DNA of 19,673 nucleotides. Origin: an uncultured bacterium (GTDB lineage Bacteria > Patescibacteria > JAEDAM01 > Absconditabacterales > Absconditicoccaceae). The notes below the pieces were generated by a model. That model made no database searches. It saw only the letters and a program-made list of their open reading frames with translations, and had not been told where the DNA came from. Position 1 is the first letter of the stretch. Each line of letters opens with the position of its first letter. The DNA is taken from NCBI GenBank assembly GCA_903904545.1, contig CAIVDB010000088.1:1-19673 (forward strand), given 5' to 3'. This document shows positions 1 through 8,069 of the stretch, piece after piece. The translations under genes were made by a program, and so were the position numbers.

Positions 1-129
1 ACCCTTATCCCTAGTGGTTTCTATGAATCTACTTCTTATGGGACATTTTCATCTTCTTTAGTAAATCTCCTCCTTTCTTTTGGTCTTTTTGTCCTTGTTA
101 TCAAAAATAAAGATATTTTCTCTGCTTAA
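1..129 (+). CDS. C-terminal end of a membrane protein (5' truncated)
   Basis: Frame 1 is open from the first base of the window to a TAA at 127-129, giving 42 residues. The last part is a hydrophobic stretch (SLVNLLLSFGLFVLVI) followed by a short charged tail, KNKDIFSA, which looks like a terminal transmembrane helix with a cytoplasmic tail. The start and most of the gene lie outside the window, so no family can be assigned. The next gene begins 22 bases downstream on the same strand, so the two could be cotranscribed. That it is a real gene end is inferred from the open frame, the helix-like ending and the tight spacing. Confidence 0.5.
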   Translation, partial: TLIPSGFYESTSYGTFSSSLVNLLLSFGLFVLVIKNKDIFSA

Positions 130-151
130 TTTTATCTTTTTTGTGTATACC

Positions 152-814
152 ATGAAAAAACTTCTTCTTTTGTGACTTCTTTTATGAACACTCCCTCTCT
201 TGGGATGTCAGAACGAACGTCATATTCAAGATTTACAATCTTTACAGTCAGCTATCAATACTCTTGAAAAGGGTCTCATTGATGGCACAGTCGATGTAGA
301 ATCTGCTCAAATCGAGGCAGAGCAATTAGTCGTCGCCTATAAGGAACTTACTAAACAAGAAATCGTTTCTAGCATGCAGTCCTTTATTTTTTCCTTAGAA
401 GAAGAAAAACAGAAACTTCAGCGTTTATGAACTTTGCCTATTTGGGCTGAAAAATTGTGACTTAGCTTGCCTTATGGGATGAAACTCCAAAAGACTTTGT
501 CTCATCAAGTCCAAGCATGAACTACATGACATGATAGCCTTTTGTTAGTATACAAAGGTCCCTATGATAACGCTTTGCAGGAAGCTCAGCGTATTGCGAG
601 TGGAGCAAAGTTATTTCTAAGTCCTGAAATTGCTCAGGCCCAGGCTATGTTAAAATCGTGAAATACTCTCTCAGGATTTGCTACACAAGAACTTATGGAC
701 GCTATAGTCTATACCAATCATCGTCTTTTGGATTCAAATATTGATACGCTTATCTCTGTCAGTGTCGCTAAGGAGTGACTACTTACTTTGGAAGCGACTA
801 ATTACAAAAAATAG
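152..814 (+). CDS. Predicted lipoprotein, unknown function (220 aa)
   Basis: The ATG at 152 opens a 220-residue frame that ends at TAG 812-814 if TGA is read as Gly. Eight TGAs occur in frame, two of them (codons 8 and 12) inside the signal peptide. The N-terminus MKKLLLLGLLLGTLPLLGC is a textbook lipoprotein signal with lipobox LLGC and the lipidated Cys at residue 19. This only appears when TGA is Gly, so the gene is itself evidence for the code. The mature part (HIQDLQSLQSAINTLEKG onward) is predicted helical, rich in Glu/Gln and possibly coiled-coil, followed by a mixed domain I do not recognise. It should be anchored on the outer face of the membrane. A heptamer repeat array starts exactly at its stop codon. 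The existence of the gene is well supported; the function is unknown. Confidence 0.8.
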
Positions 815-853
815 ATCTTAGAGCTTAGATCTTAGAGCTTAGAACTTAGATTG
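812..853. repeat. 7-bp tandem array, unit TAGANCT (6 units)
   Basis: The sequence splits cleanly into heptamers: TAGATCT, TAGAGCT, TAGATCT, TAGAGCT, TAGAACT, TAGATTG. Only the fifth base varies in the first five units. The first unit includes the TAG stop codon of the lipoprotein gene. The same unit recurs at 17255-17289. Confidence 0.9.
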
Positions 854-869
854 GAGAATCGTCAAACAT

Positions 870-948
870 CGTACAAGATTGTATAAAACCTTGCCTACTG
901 GTTTACATACCGAAGGCATGCAGGCAGGTCGTACAAAGTAGTACAAGG
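870..948. repeat. Dispersed palindromic element, copy 1, with a 19-bp central insert
   Basis: This stretch contains aaaaccttgcctactgg, then 19 bases, then caggcaggtcg, flanked by GTACAA-type sequence. It matches the reverse complement of 12336-12394, where the two halves meet directly at the centre of a palindrome. It is intergenic. A minus-strand frame across 903-1124 exists only because the repeats lack stops. Confidence 0.75.
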
Positions 949-961
949 TAGTAGAGAATCC

Positions 962-1036
962 CGAATAACCAATATACCAATACACCAATAACCGATAAAC
1001 CAATTGCCAATAAACCAATTGCCAATAAACTAATTC
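962..1036. repeat. Degenerate 7-8 bp repeat tract, ACCAATA theme
   Basis: A run of ACCAATA, ACCGATA and GCCAATA words spaced 7 or 8 bases apart, including two copies of a 15-base unit (caattgccaataaac). It is less regular than the strict heptamer arrays elsewhere. It fills the gap before the thioredoxin-CcdA gene, and no promoter is evident in it. Confidence 0.75.
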
Positions 1037-1060
1037 CCACTTTATCCTTAATTTGTTTTA

Positions 1061-2155
1061 ATGAAAAAATATCTCTTAGGACTTTTACTTTGATGTGTTG
1101 CTCTATTTTCAATAAGTTCTGCACAAGAATATACTTTGTTCTATGGAAATGGATGTCCTCATTGTACAGCAGTTGATTCCTATTTTAAAGAGCAGAATAT
1201 TCAGAAACTTTTTGATGTAGAGAAAAAGGAAGTGTTTTATCATAAAAAAAATCTGGAGGAATTTAATGCTCATCTTGCTCAACATGGTTTATCCTATGAT
1301 AAGATTGGGGTTCCTTTTCTTATTATCACAAGTGGTGATGATTGTAACTATATCAATGGAGACGTAAATATTATAGAGTATTTTTCTGGGAAGTTAGCTC
1401 ATCAACTTGCTACCTGTAAAGATACTACTTTTACGTGAAGTGATGTTATCATAGAAAAAACTCTACAAGAAAGATTGTCTTTCTTTGGTATCATGTTGCC
1501 TGCTGCGCTTTCCGATAGTATCAATCCTTGTGCCTTTGCTGTGATGCTGCTTTTGTTGTCTACCATCTTGAGTAAACATAAGAGTAAGAGAAAAACGATA
1601 CTGTCAGGGATGATGTTTGTACTAGCTATATTTGTTTCTTATCTTGCTATGGGGATTGGACTCTTTTCTGCTTTAGCGAGTTCTAGTAATACCTTTGTCT
1701 TGAAACTTGTAGTCTGAGTGATTGGCATCCTTGTTGGTCTTGCTAATGTGAAGGATTACTTCTGGTATGGAAAATTTTTTGTCATGGAAGTCCCATTTTC
1801 TTGGAGACCAAAGATGATGTGATTGATCGAAAAGGTGTCGTCTCCTTGGTGAGCATTTGCTGTAGGGGTCTTAGTAAGTCTTTTTCTCTTGCCATGTTCC
1901 TCTGGTCCGTATTTTACGATCTTATGATTTTTGAGTGCACAAAATTCAGCGCTTAATTTCCGATGATATCTCTATCTAATTGTCTATAATCTTTTATTTA
2001 TCTTGCCTATGGTGATCATTGCCTTCCTTGTCGGATTCGGATGGGCATCAGTGGATCAATTGGCAAAATTGAAACATGATAAGACAAAACTTATCCATTT
2101 GATTGTAGGTATTATGATGCTAGGACTTGGAATCTATGTCTTGACGACTTTGTAA
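1061..2155 (+). CDS. Thioredoxin-like / CcdA (DsbD-type) fusion, membrane thiol-disulfide protein (364 aa)
   Basis: Read with TGA as Gly (seven in frame) the ATG at 1061 gives 364 residues ending at TAA 2153-2155. Residues 1-22 look like a signal peptide (MKKYLLGLLLGCVALFSISSAQ). Next comes a thioredoxin/glutaredoxin-like domain with the redox motif GCPHC (Cys32, Cys35) and the usual cis-proline region (GVPFLII). From about residue 140 there is a multi-helix membrane domain with the two CcdA/DsbD hallmark cysteines, in SINPCAFA (Cys157) and LPCSSGPYF (Cys279). CcdA/DsbD proteins carry electrons from cytoplasmic thioredoxin across the membrane. An extracytoplasmic thioredoxin domain on the same chain would be the acceptor, so the role is probably reductive or isomerising thiol chemistry in the envelope. 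DsbD itself has its thioredoxin domain at the C-terminus; here it is N-terminal. Family confidence is high, the exact substrate unknown. Confidence 0.88.
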
Positions 2156-2202
2156 ACTTTTTCACTACTTACCTCGATATGAGTCTTCTATTTTTATAAA
2201 TA

Positions 2203-3363
2203 TTACATGTCTCAGGCTAGAGTATAATAGTTTAATAATGTTTCCTTATATATTCTTTTTTGATGGTTTGCTAGAACTTTTGTCTCCTGGATGTAGAGTA
2301 TACTTTGATGTATCCCGGTCATGATTTCTTTTTTTGCTTGTCAGAATAATCTGCCTTTTCATTTGATGGTTTTGATATATTTTATAGCTTCCTGTACAGT
2401 CTTTTCCACACTATTTATGGCAATGCAAAGTTCTATATTACGTTCACTTTCTGTTTTTTCTTTATCTAATATAAAACAGGATTCATAGAGCTTATCAGTA
2501 AACTCTGGCATCCTATAGATGTAACGCATATCCTCTTCCTCCTCGATATCTATGGAAAATCATAATCCTTCTAAAAATTTAAATTCTTTCCATCGATTTT
2601 CTTTTATAAATCGAAAACCTTTTTTTACTTGAAGGAGATTTTCTCTATCTATGACTTCTTCCCATATTTCATCATTGTCTTGTTTGTTATCGCTACGAGA
2701 TTCTCTTTCTATATGGTCTATTTCTTGCATATACTCTTTGATATTTCCCAATATCTGTTTGTATAATATAAGATCTTCATCGTCCCAGATCAGTTGTGTA
2801 TACAAACATCTTAGTAAACAATTTATCCATTTATTCTCTTCCTCTGTAGTCAACATTTTTATAAAACGAAAAACTTTTGCAAGATCCTCTACTCGTAAAA
2901 TAGGCATAATTGTATAAGATTCTGTTTGATTTTGGAATATAAAATATTTGCTTTGTAAATTTATTCCTAGTGTTTCTAATGCTCATTGGATTTTTTCCTT
3001 TGATTTTACTGTATAGTCATAGTAGAGTTCTTTTTGATCTTCTTCATCGTCAGTTATGGTATCTTGACCCAGAAAGTTTTCTTGATACGTATGTAATGCT
3101 TCATATATTTCTTCTCTAATCTCTCCTGAAGTATTTTTATCTTCATGTATATGAATCACATCATCTGTTATGGTTGCAGATGAGATGATGAGATGTTGGT
3201 ATATTTCTCCGAAAGCCTTCCGCATTTCATTAAAATATTCTTCATCTATTCCATTATCATTGTCTTCTATAATTATTCTCAATAATTCATCTACGAAAGG
3301 CTTTTTTTTATCTATAAGTAAATCTCATGTTTTTTTAGATCTTTCTATCCCATTGTTCTCCAT
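2203..3363 (-). CDS. Unrecognised protein, 386 aa
   Basis: Reading leftward from the ATG at 3361-3363 the frame stays open to TAA at 2203-2205, with six TGAs read as Gly (for example at 2983 and 2560). The product is soluble-looking, strongly charged and rich in Glu, Asp, Lys and Ile, with no signal peptide or membrane segment. It contains an acidic patch EDNDNGIDEEYFNEM near residue 30. I recognise no domain or catalytic motif. An extended -10 box (TGGTATAAT) ends 7 bases before the ATG, and GGAG directly precedes the ATG, the only Shine-Dalgarno-like start among the 17 in the window. It is divergent from the 41-residue gene and convergent with the thioredoxin-CcdA gene. The gene is well supported by frame length across six TGAs; its function is unknown. 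Confidence 0.72.
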
Positions 3364-3370
3364 CTCCAAA

Positions 3371-3379
3371 ATTATACCA
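3371..3379 (-). promoter_or_regulatory. Extended -10 promoter immediately upstream of the 386-aa gene
   Basis: On the minus strand the sequence reads TGG-TATAAT, then seven bases, then ATG. With normal -10 to start spacing the transcript would begin at or next to the start codon, so the mRNA may be leaderless. No good -35 is visible. Confidence 0.5.
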
Positions 3380-3507
3380 TATAAATACTACCTTCTTATC
3401 TATTTTAATACTTATTTTCCTATAAAAGTCAATCTTATTCTATTTTTTCTTGATTATTGGGGGAAAATAGATATATGATTCTCTATCATAAATAAAAATA
3501 AAAGTTT

Positions 3508-3633
3508 ATGGCACCAAAAAAAAAGACTTTCACCTGCCATCATGGTAAGGGTGAAGTAGAAGAGGGCACGAATAAGTGTTCAAATCGAAAAGGGAAAATG
3601 TGCCCATCTGGACACCCCTGTAAAAGACTTTAG
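3508..3633 (+). CDS. Small Cys/His-rich basic protein (41 aa)
   Basis: ATG 3508 to TAG 3631-3633 encodes 41 residues beginning MAPKKKTFTCHHGKGEVEEG. It has four cysteines (residues 10, 24, 32 and 38), histidines at 11, 12 and 36, and many Lys/Arg. The spacing C-H-H ... C ... C-x3-H-x-C could bind one metal ion in the manner of a tiny zinc ribbon or knuckle. No hydrophobic segment is present. The start sits after AAAAGTTT with no Shine-Dalgarno, like most genes here. A long hairpin follows 8 bases after the stop. Amino-acid composition and the absence of internal stops argue for a real gene, but at this length it could be chance. Nucleic-acid binding is only an inference from charge and Cys/His content. 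Confidence 0.55.
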   Translation: MAPKKKTFTCHHGKGEVEEGTNKCSNRKGKMCPSGHPCKRL

Positions 3634-3641
3634 TATTAACC

Positions 3642-3690
3642 GAGCTGGGTGCTTTATTGAGGATATTTTCTTCAAGCAAGCAACCAGCTC
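3642..3690 (+). other. Long interrupted hairpin after the 41-aa gene
   Basis: The 49-base segment folds on itself. The outer arms GAGCTGGGTGC and GCAACCAGCTC pair 10 of 11. After two A-U pairs and a 2x2 internal mismatch, the inner arms TTGAGGA and TCTTCAA pair with one G-U, closing on a 5-base loop. No T-run follows, so it is not a standard terminator. It may stabilise the 3' end of the small mRNA or be part of a separate RNA. Confidence 0.6.
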
Positions 3691-3770
3691 AAACACGTTA
3701 TTGAGAAAAAATATATAGTTTATTGGGAATCGGGAATTGGTTTGTTGGGGAATTTTTTGTTCGTATATTT

Positions 3771-5234
3771 CTATGCTTGTAATTTCTTTTCAATTACTTC
3801 CTGCGCTGCCTTTGGATTTACTTTTCCTCAGGTTTTTTTCATAACTTGGCCAACGAAGAATCCCATGGTAGTAGTTTTTCCTCACTTGTATTGCTCGACG
3901 ATGCTTGCATTTTCTTGGAGGACGGTATCGACTATGCTTTCGAGCTCATTTGGATCCATGCTTGGTGCATCAAATCATTTTTCTTTGATGATTTCTTCTG
4001 GATTTTTTCCTGTAGCCAACATCTCGTCCATAATAATTTTAAGCTGACTCTCCATGATTTTTCCTTCTTGAGCAATCTCTAAAAATTTTCCAAATGCATC
4101 TTGCGAGAAGGGGAGTTCTTGGATGGTTTTCATTTGCTCGTTCATCCAAGCACCTATAGGTCAGCATATTCGTTTTGCTACCAGCTTCGCTGGGATTTCA
4201 GATGAGGAATCTTCAGATGATGTCAGATGAATAAGTGATTTCTGAAAATAATATAACATCTCTTTGTCTCCAATAAGCGCATTGATATATTCTTTATTGA
4301 ATCCATAGTCTTCTTTGAAGGTCTTGATAATGCTATAGGGTATCTCGACTTTCTGTTCGCTGAGTCGTTTCATTATTTCTTCATCGATATGCAATTGTGG
4401 TAAATCGGGTTCTGGAAAAAATCTATAATCCAAGGCATCTTCTTTGGATCTCATCAAATAGGATTCTCCTTTAGTGTCATCTCGGCCTCTGGTTTGCTGA
4501 CTAAAGGTCTCTCATTTCTCATAGATTGCTTCCTGTCTTGCTTGTTCATGTTCGATGGCTCTTTTGACCATACCGAAGGAATTGATATTTTTGATCTCAG
4601 CTCTGGTGCCGAGAGGCTCTGATTCATTCTTTCTGACAGAAATATTTACATCACATCTCATCTGTCCTTTTTCCATATCAGCGTCTGAGATATCATTGTA
4701 TCTCATGAGTCTCTGGAGTTCTTTGAGAAATTCTACAACTTCGTCCGTACTCGAAAAATCTGGGTTGGTCACGATCTCTACGAGAGGAGTCCCTGCGCGA
4801 TTGAAATCCAGCAAAGCTGAACTTCCATTATGTATCATCTTGGCAGTATCGTTTTCCATATGCGCGTCTAGGATGTGGACCGTCTTCTCTTGGGTGTAGT
4901 TATTTAAGAAAAAAGAAACCTGACCTTGGACGTTGGTGGGTTTGTACAGCTGAGTAATCTGGTATCCCATCGGGAGGTCTGGATAGAAGTAGGATTTTCT
5001 ATCAAATTGAGAATACTCATTGACCTTACAGTTGAGGACTTTCCCTAAGATAAGGGCCTTTTCTACGACCTCTTTACTGAGGGTAGGTAAGGCTCCAGGT
5101 TGTGCTGTACACACGGGACAGATATGGGTATTTGGGGTAAGGGTTTCGAAATTCTGTTCGTTTTGACACTGACAAAACATTTTGTTTGGCGTATTGAGTT
5201 TGATATGAATTTCGAGTCCAATGGTAAGAAGCAT
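3771..5234 (-). CDS. gatB: Aspartyl/glutamyl-tRNA(Asn/Gln) amidotransferase subunit B (487 aa)
   Basis: GatB of the GatCAB complex, which binds misacylated Glu-tRNA(Gln) or Asp-tRNA(Asn) and activates it for amidation with ammonia from GatA. Leftward from ATG 5234 the frame runs to TAG 3771-3773 with five TGAs as Gly. The N-terminus MLLTIGLEIHIKL is diagnostic, followed by two cysteine pairs (C21-x-C23 and CPVC 39-42) that form the zinc site. FDRKSYFYPDLPMGYQIT and DFNRAGTPLVEIVT are further family blocks, then YRFFPEPDLPQL. The C-terminal GatB/YqeY domain is complete (MGFFVGQVMKK near the end), and length is normal for GatB. gatA and gatC are not in the window, so the subunit genes are dispersed. 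There is no Shine-Dalgarno; a heptamer array lies just upstream. Confidence 0.96.
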
Positions 5235-5239
5235 GAAGA

Positions 5240-5274
5240 AATGATAAATGATAAATTATAGATTATAGATGGGG
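5240..5274. repeat. 7-bp tandem array upstream of gatB
   Basis: Heptamers AATGATA, AATGATA, AATTATA, GATTATA, GATGGGG follow one another without gaps. The array starts 5 bases upstream of the gatB start codon, so it would lie in the 5' leader or promoter of gatB. The AATGATA unit recurs at 13872-13899. Confidence 0.8.
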
Positions 5275-5380
5275 GAGTCTTTTGGTAATACTCAATGATT
5301 GCTATTTATCTTTTATCTATTGTATAGAGTGTTTATCTATTTCTTTGAATTTTTCAATTGGAATAATGTTATTCTCTACC

Positions 5381-5520
5381 AAATGTTGCGAGGGATACAT
5401 CGAAGTTTCTTTATACAAAATTACTGCATACCGGTTTATCCAGCTACGCTGGGCAACGACAGGGATGATCTGCCTTGGAATAATTCGGTTAGCTTGGACA
5501 AGTGTTGTGACGGTTTTTTG
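5381..5520 (-). repeat. Dispersed degenerate repeat, longest copy
   Basis: Two parts of this stretch match 12203-12285 in the same order: a block around atta-ctgc-ataccggt and aacgaca, and a block acaagtgttg-ga-gg. A further copy of the second block (tgttgcga-ggatacatcg-agttt) lies at 5384-5413. The minus strand is free of stops from about 5566 to 5298 but offers no usable start before the middle, so it is treated as a repeat or gene relic, not as a gene. The rest of 5275-5535 holds nothing else recognisable. Confidence 0.55.
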
Positions 5521-5535
5521 AATTATTTTTTTAAC

Positions 5536-5563
5536 TTGACATTAAATACAATATCTATATTCT
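5536..5563 (+). promoter_or_regulatory. Sigma70-type promoter for the candidate RNA
   Basis: TTGACA at 5536-5541, a 16-base spacer, and TATTCT at 5558-5563. The same TTGACA-N16-(-10) layout is seen at 11715-11742 and 15751-15778. It predicts a start near 5570. Confidence 0.6.
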
Positions 5564-5569
5564 GTAGCT

Positions 5570-5785
5570 AATAAGAACGATGGTGGTCAGAATTCTGATT
5601 GTCGGGAAGTCTTATTAAGTGTTAATTATATATTTTCATGCCTATGAAAACTTTTTGTTTTATAGTAATTGAAACTGGTGGATTTTGTGTTACATTCTAA
5701 CGAACCGAATAAAAAGAATGTAATAACATACGTTTACCGTAGTTATTAACAAGGGCGGTTGGATTATATCTAACCGTCTTTTTTT
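5570..5785 (+). ncRNA. Candidate structured small RNA (about 216 nt), possibly with a tiny ORF
   Basis: A self-contained unit: promoter at 5536, four local hairpins, then a strong terminator. The hairpins are TAATAAGA/TCTTATTA (5569-5617) enclosing the palindrome TCAGAATTCTGA; TTTTCAT/ATGAAAA (5633-5650); ACATTC/GAATGT (5691-5721); and TAATAAC-TACG/CGTA-GTTATTA (5721-5748). The last two share a base at 5721 and could compete. It lacks the hallmark sequences of tmRNA (3' CCA and tag frame), RNase P RNA and the SRP RNA loop. A 20-codon ORF, ATG 5638 to TAA 5700 (starts MPMKTFCF), sits inside, so a leader-peptide or small-protein mRNA is an alternative. Both flanking genes are on the minus strand, so this is an independent transcript. 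A function cannot be read from the sequence. Confidence 0.5.
5754..5785 (+). terminator. Rho-independent terminator of the candidate RNA
   Basis: Arms GGCGGTTGGA (5754-5763) and TCTAACCGTC (5769-5778) pair over 10 bp with two G-U pairs and a 5-base loop, followed directly by seven T's. This is the clearest intrinsic terminator in the window. It also lies just beyond the end of the minus-strand TerC-like gene. Confidence 0.88.
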
Positions 5786-5804
5786 ATTTCTGAAATAACT
5801 CTAT

Positions 5805-6827
5805 TTATTTCTTATTTGCTCTGATCGAAGACCATAAGGACAATCCTATACAAGCGCCTCAGATGAGGCCGGTGATGATTTCTGGGACTTCATGGACGGT
5901 AGAGATAAACATAATGATAGCAAGGGCAAAAATTGCTCGGAATGCGCCGTGTTCTAGAAATTTATATTTCGTTAAGGTTCATTTTTTGACGAGCATGACG
6001 GTAAGACTTCTCACAAACATTGCGCCGATTCCTAGTCCCAATGCGATGATAAAAATATTTTTACTCAAAGCGAAAGCGCCAATTACTCCATCGAAAGAAA
6101 AGCTTGCGTCTAAGACTTCGAGATAGAGAAATAAAGAGAGTCAGGATTTGGCTACGGTTTGAAGTGTTGCCGATGGTTTATTGAGCAGTCCTGCAAGTCC
6201 TTCTACGAGGCTATAGATAATGACTCCTCGGAGTCCTGCTATGATAAATCATTGTGCTTCAGTAGCTGGTACTATCTGACTTATTCCCATGATTAAGAAG
6301 AGAGTAAGTAATATTTCTGCTGATTTGAGTTGTCCTATTTTTTGTAAGGATCTTTCGATGATTGCTATTCGATGGTTTTCTTTTTCTGCATCGAGGAAAA
6401 ATTTGAGTGCTACCATAAAGAGAAATGTTCCTCCGAATCCTGCAATCACGATATGAGAACTTGTAAGGATTTGAGCATACTGATTTGGATCGGTGAGTGC
6501 TAATTGAAAGGCTGCGAAGGGATTGATTTTCCCTATGATAGCTACAATGGCTATGGGGAATATTATTCTCATGCCAAAGACCGCAATTGCAATTCCTCGA
6601 GTCAGAAATCTGCGTTGTCGGAGAGGAGACATCTGTTTGAGGACTGAGGCATTGACGACTGCATTGTCAAAAGAGAGTGACGTTTCCAAGACTCCCAAGA
6701 TGAGGATGATAAATACTGCTTGGAGTCCCGCTGAGATGTTTCGTCAGTTTCCTGCTCCTATATAAAATCCTATAATAATTGCAATTCCAGTGAAGATAAG
6801 AGACCCTGTGAAATATTTTCTAATCAT
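5805..6827 (-). CDS. TerC / DUF475-type integral membrane protein (340 aa)
   Basis: Leftward from ATG 6827 the frame reaches TAA 5805-5807 with five TGAs as Gly. The product is almost entirely transmembrane helices. Two blocks stand out: LETSLSFDNAVVNA (Asp54-Asn55) in the first half and EVLDASFSFDGVIGAFA (Asp246 and the SFDG aspartate) in the second. These paired S-F-D-N/G motifs mark the TerC superfamily and in this arrangement fit the DUF475 branch. TerC-family proteins are linked to metal ion (often manganese) export and tellurite resistance; the substrate here is not known. The TGA at 6249 lies in an EAQGFIIAGLRG segment and at 5979 next to conserved KK residues. It is transcribed alone and ends 19 bases from a terminator of the opposite strand. 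Family is secure, substrate not. Confidence 0.88.
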
Positions 6828-6952
6828 GATTCAAAGTATGATAAAATAATGATGGTAGTCTATAGAAAATTTGTGGTATTTCAATTCTAGTTCTTGAAAA
6901 TACTCTTTTCTTCTTTGTATTGACTTTTGACCGATTATTGTTATTTATTATG

Positions 6953-6978
6953 TATAATTTTTGTTTTCTTCCTATAAT
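6953..6978 (+). promoter_or_regulatory. Possible promoter before the 356-aa gene
   Basis: Two TATAAT boxes lie just upstream of ATG 6981, at 6953-6958 (within TATGTATAAT, an extended -10) and at 6973-6978. Only the first leaves room for transcription to start before the ATG, with a leader of about 15 bases. No clear -35 at normal spacing. Confidence 0.4.
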
Positions 6979-6980
6979 AG

Positions 6981-8051
6981 ATGAATTCGAAATGATCTAG
7001 TCGTTGAAATATTCTATATACCCCAGATGATCTTATTGTGAATGAGTATTTTCATGATGTGCATCGCAAAGCGAATCTTCCTTCCAAAGGAAATCTTTAT
7101 GATATCCTAAATCAAACACTTTATGTCAAGGATCCTGGTGTTTTTCGTAGTATGGAAAAACTTGTATTTTTGTATATGTCCTGTTATACCAAGGTGAAGC
7201 CTATCCATCCTGTTGAGTATCTCACTACCATGGAAAAAATTTTTGAAACCCTTAAGACGGGCTCTGTCTTATTCTTTTGTGATCATAAGACCTATGCGAG
7301 TCTTTTGCTGATGGTGTGGGAACTTGTTAGACGGGGAGAAACGCATTGATCGCCTGAAGTTAAAGATCGCTTGTATACTATCTTATGACCTTTACTTACT
7401 ACTCACAAAAAATATGTCGGCAGATTCTCTCATATAACACACGCACTCAAAACTATTCCTGAGACGAATAATATCCCCAAAAATTTGAGTGAGGATGCTG
7501 TCAAAAAACAGAGGAAAATTTTTGCAAGGGAACTGACGTTAGTTCTCAATACTCCTTGAAATGCAGTCATTATGGCTCCTGCATGATGAACTGATGCAAT
7601 GCAACGAAGTGATGAGGGAAAGCTTGAGCAGGTGTCTTTTGTGAATGATGAGGCTGTTCAGACCTCTATCCATCTTGCTGAGAAAAGGTTGTGTAAATGA
7701 GATATGGTTGTTTTTGCCTCTATAGATGATTCTCAATTGAAACATCCTTTTGTTGTCCCTTATAGAGCTTGAAAATGGGTGCCAGGAAATACCTCTATCA
7801 ATATGAAGATTGCAAATAAGGATGAATTTATTGCATTGAAAAAAGAGGGGAAAGTTATGGATATGTTAGCTAGTCTTGTACAAAATCCTGATGGAAAACA
7901 AATTTGAAGAACCTTACCTAGGCATGAATTTGAAGAATTAAAAAAGAATATGGATACCTCTCATCTTTTGGGAAAAGATTGGGCCCCTGAATTTGATGAT
8001 ACCCTGATGAAGAAGTTTCTTAGGAAAATATTTGAGGCAGTTTTGAAATAA
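6981..8051 (+). CDS. Unrecognised protein with weak acyltransferase resemblance (356 aa)
   Basis: ATG 6981 to TAA 8049-8051 gives 356 residues with ten in-frame TGAs, including a pair (codons 202-203). Two spots recall glycerol-3-phosphate or lysophosphatidate acyltransferases: LFFCDHKTYASLLLM (His102), where those enzymes have H-x4-D, and AVIMAPAGGTDAM around 198-207, where soluble GPATs have a proline-glycine-rich substrate motif. However, the catalytic Asp position is Ser107 here, so the match is weak. There is no signal peptide. The C-terminal third (EELKKNMDTSHLLGKDWAPE) looks like an ordinary soluble fold. It is transcribed alone and ends at a bidirectional terminator. The gene is certain from its length across ten TGAs; the acyltransferase idea is speculative. 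Confidence 0.8.
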
Positions 8052-8069
8052 TAATTATTTTTTCTGAAT

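Noticed and set aside
903..1124. 73-aa minus-strand hydrophobic ORF
   Set aside because: It is a translation of the ACCAATA-type repeat tract and also overlaps the start of the thioredoxin-CcdA gene.
5298..5566. Minus-strand open frame of more than 80 codons
   Set aside because: No ATG or plausible alternative start in its first half, and its sequence recurs degenerately at 12203-12285; kept as a repeat.
5570..5785. tmRNA, RNase P RNA, 6S RNA or SRP RNA
   Set aside because: The hallmark sequences of tmRNA, RNase P and SRP RNA are absent, and the shape is a chain of local hairpins, not the single long rod expected for 6S.
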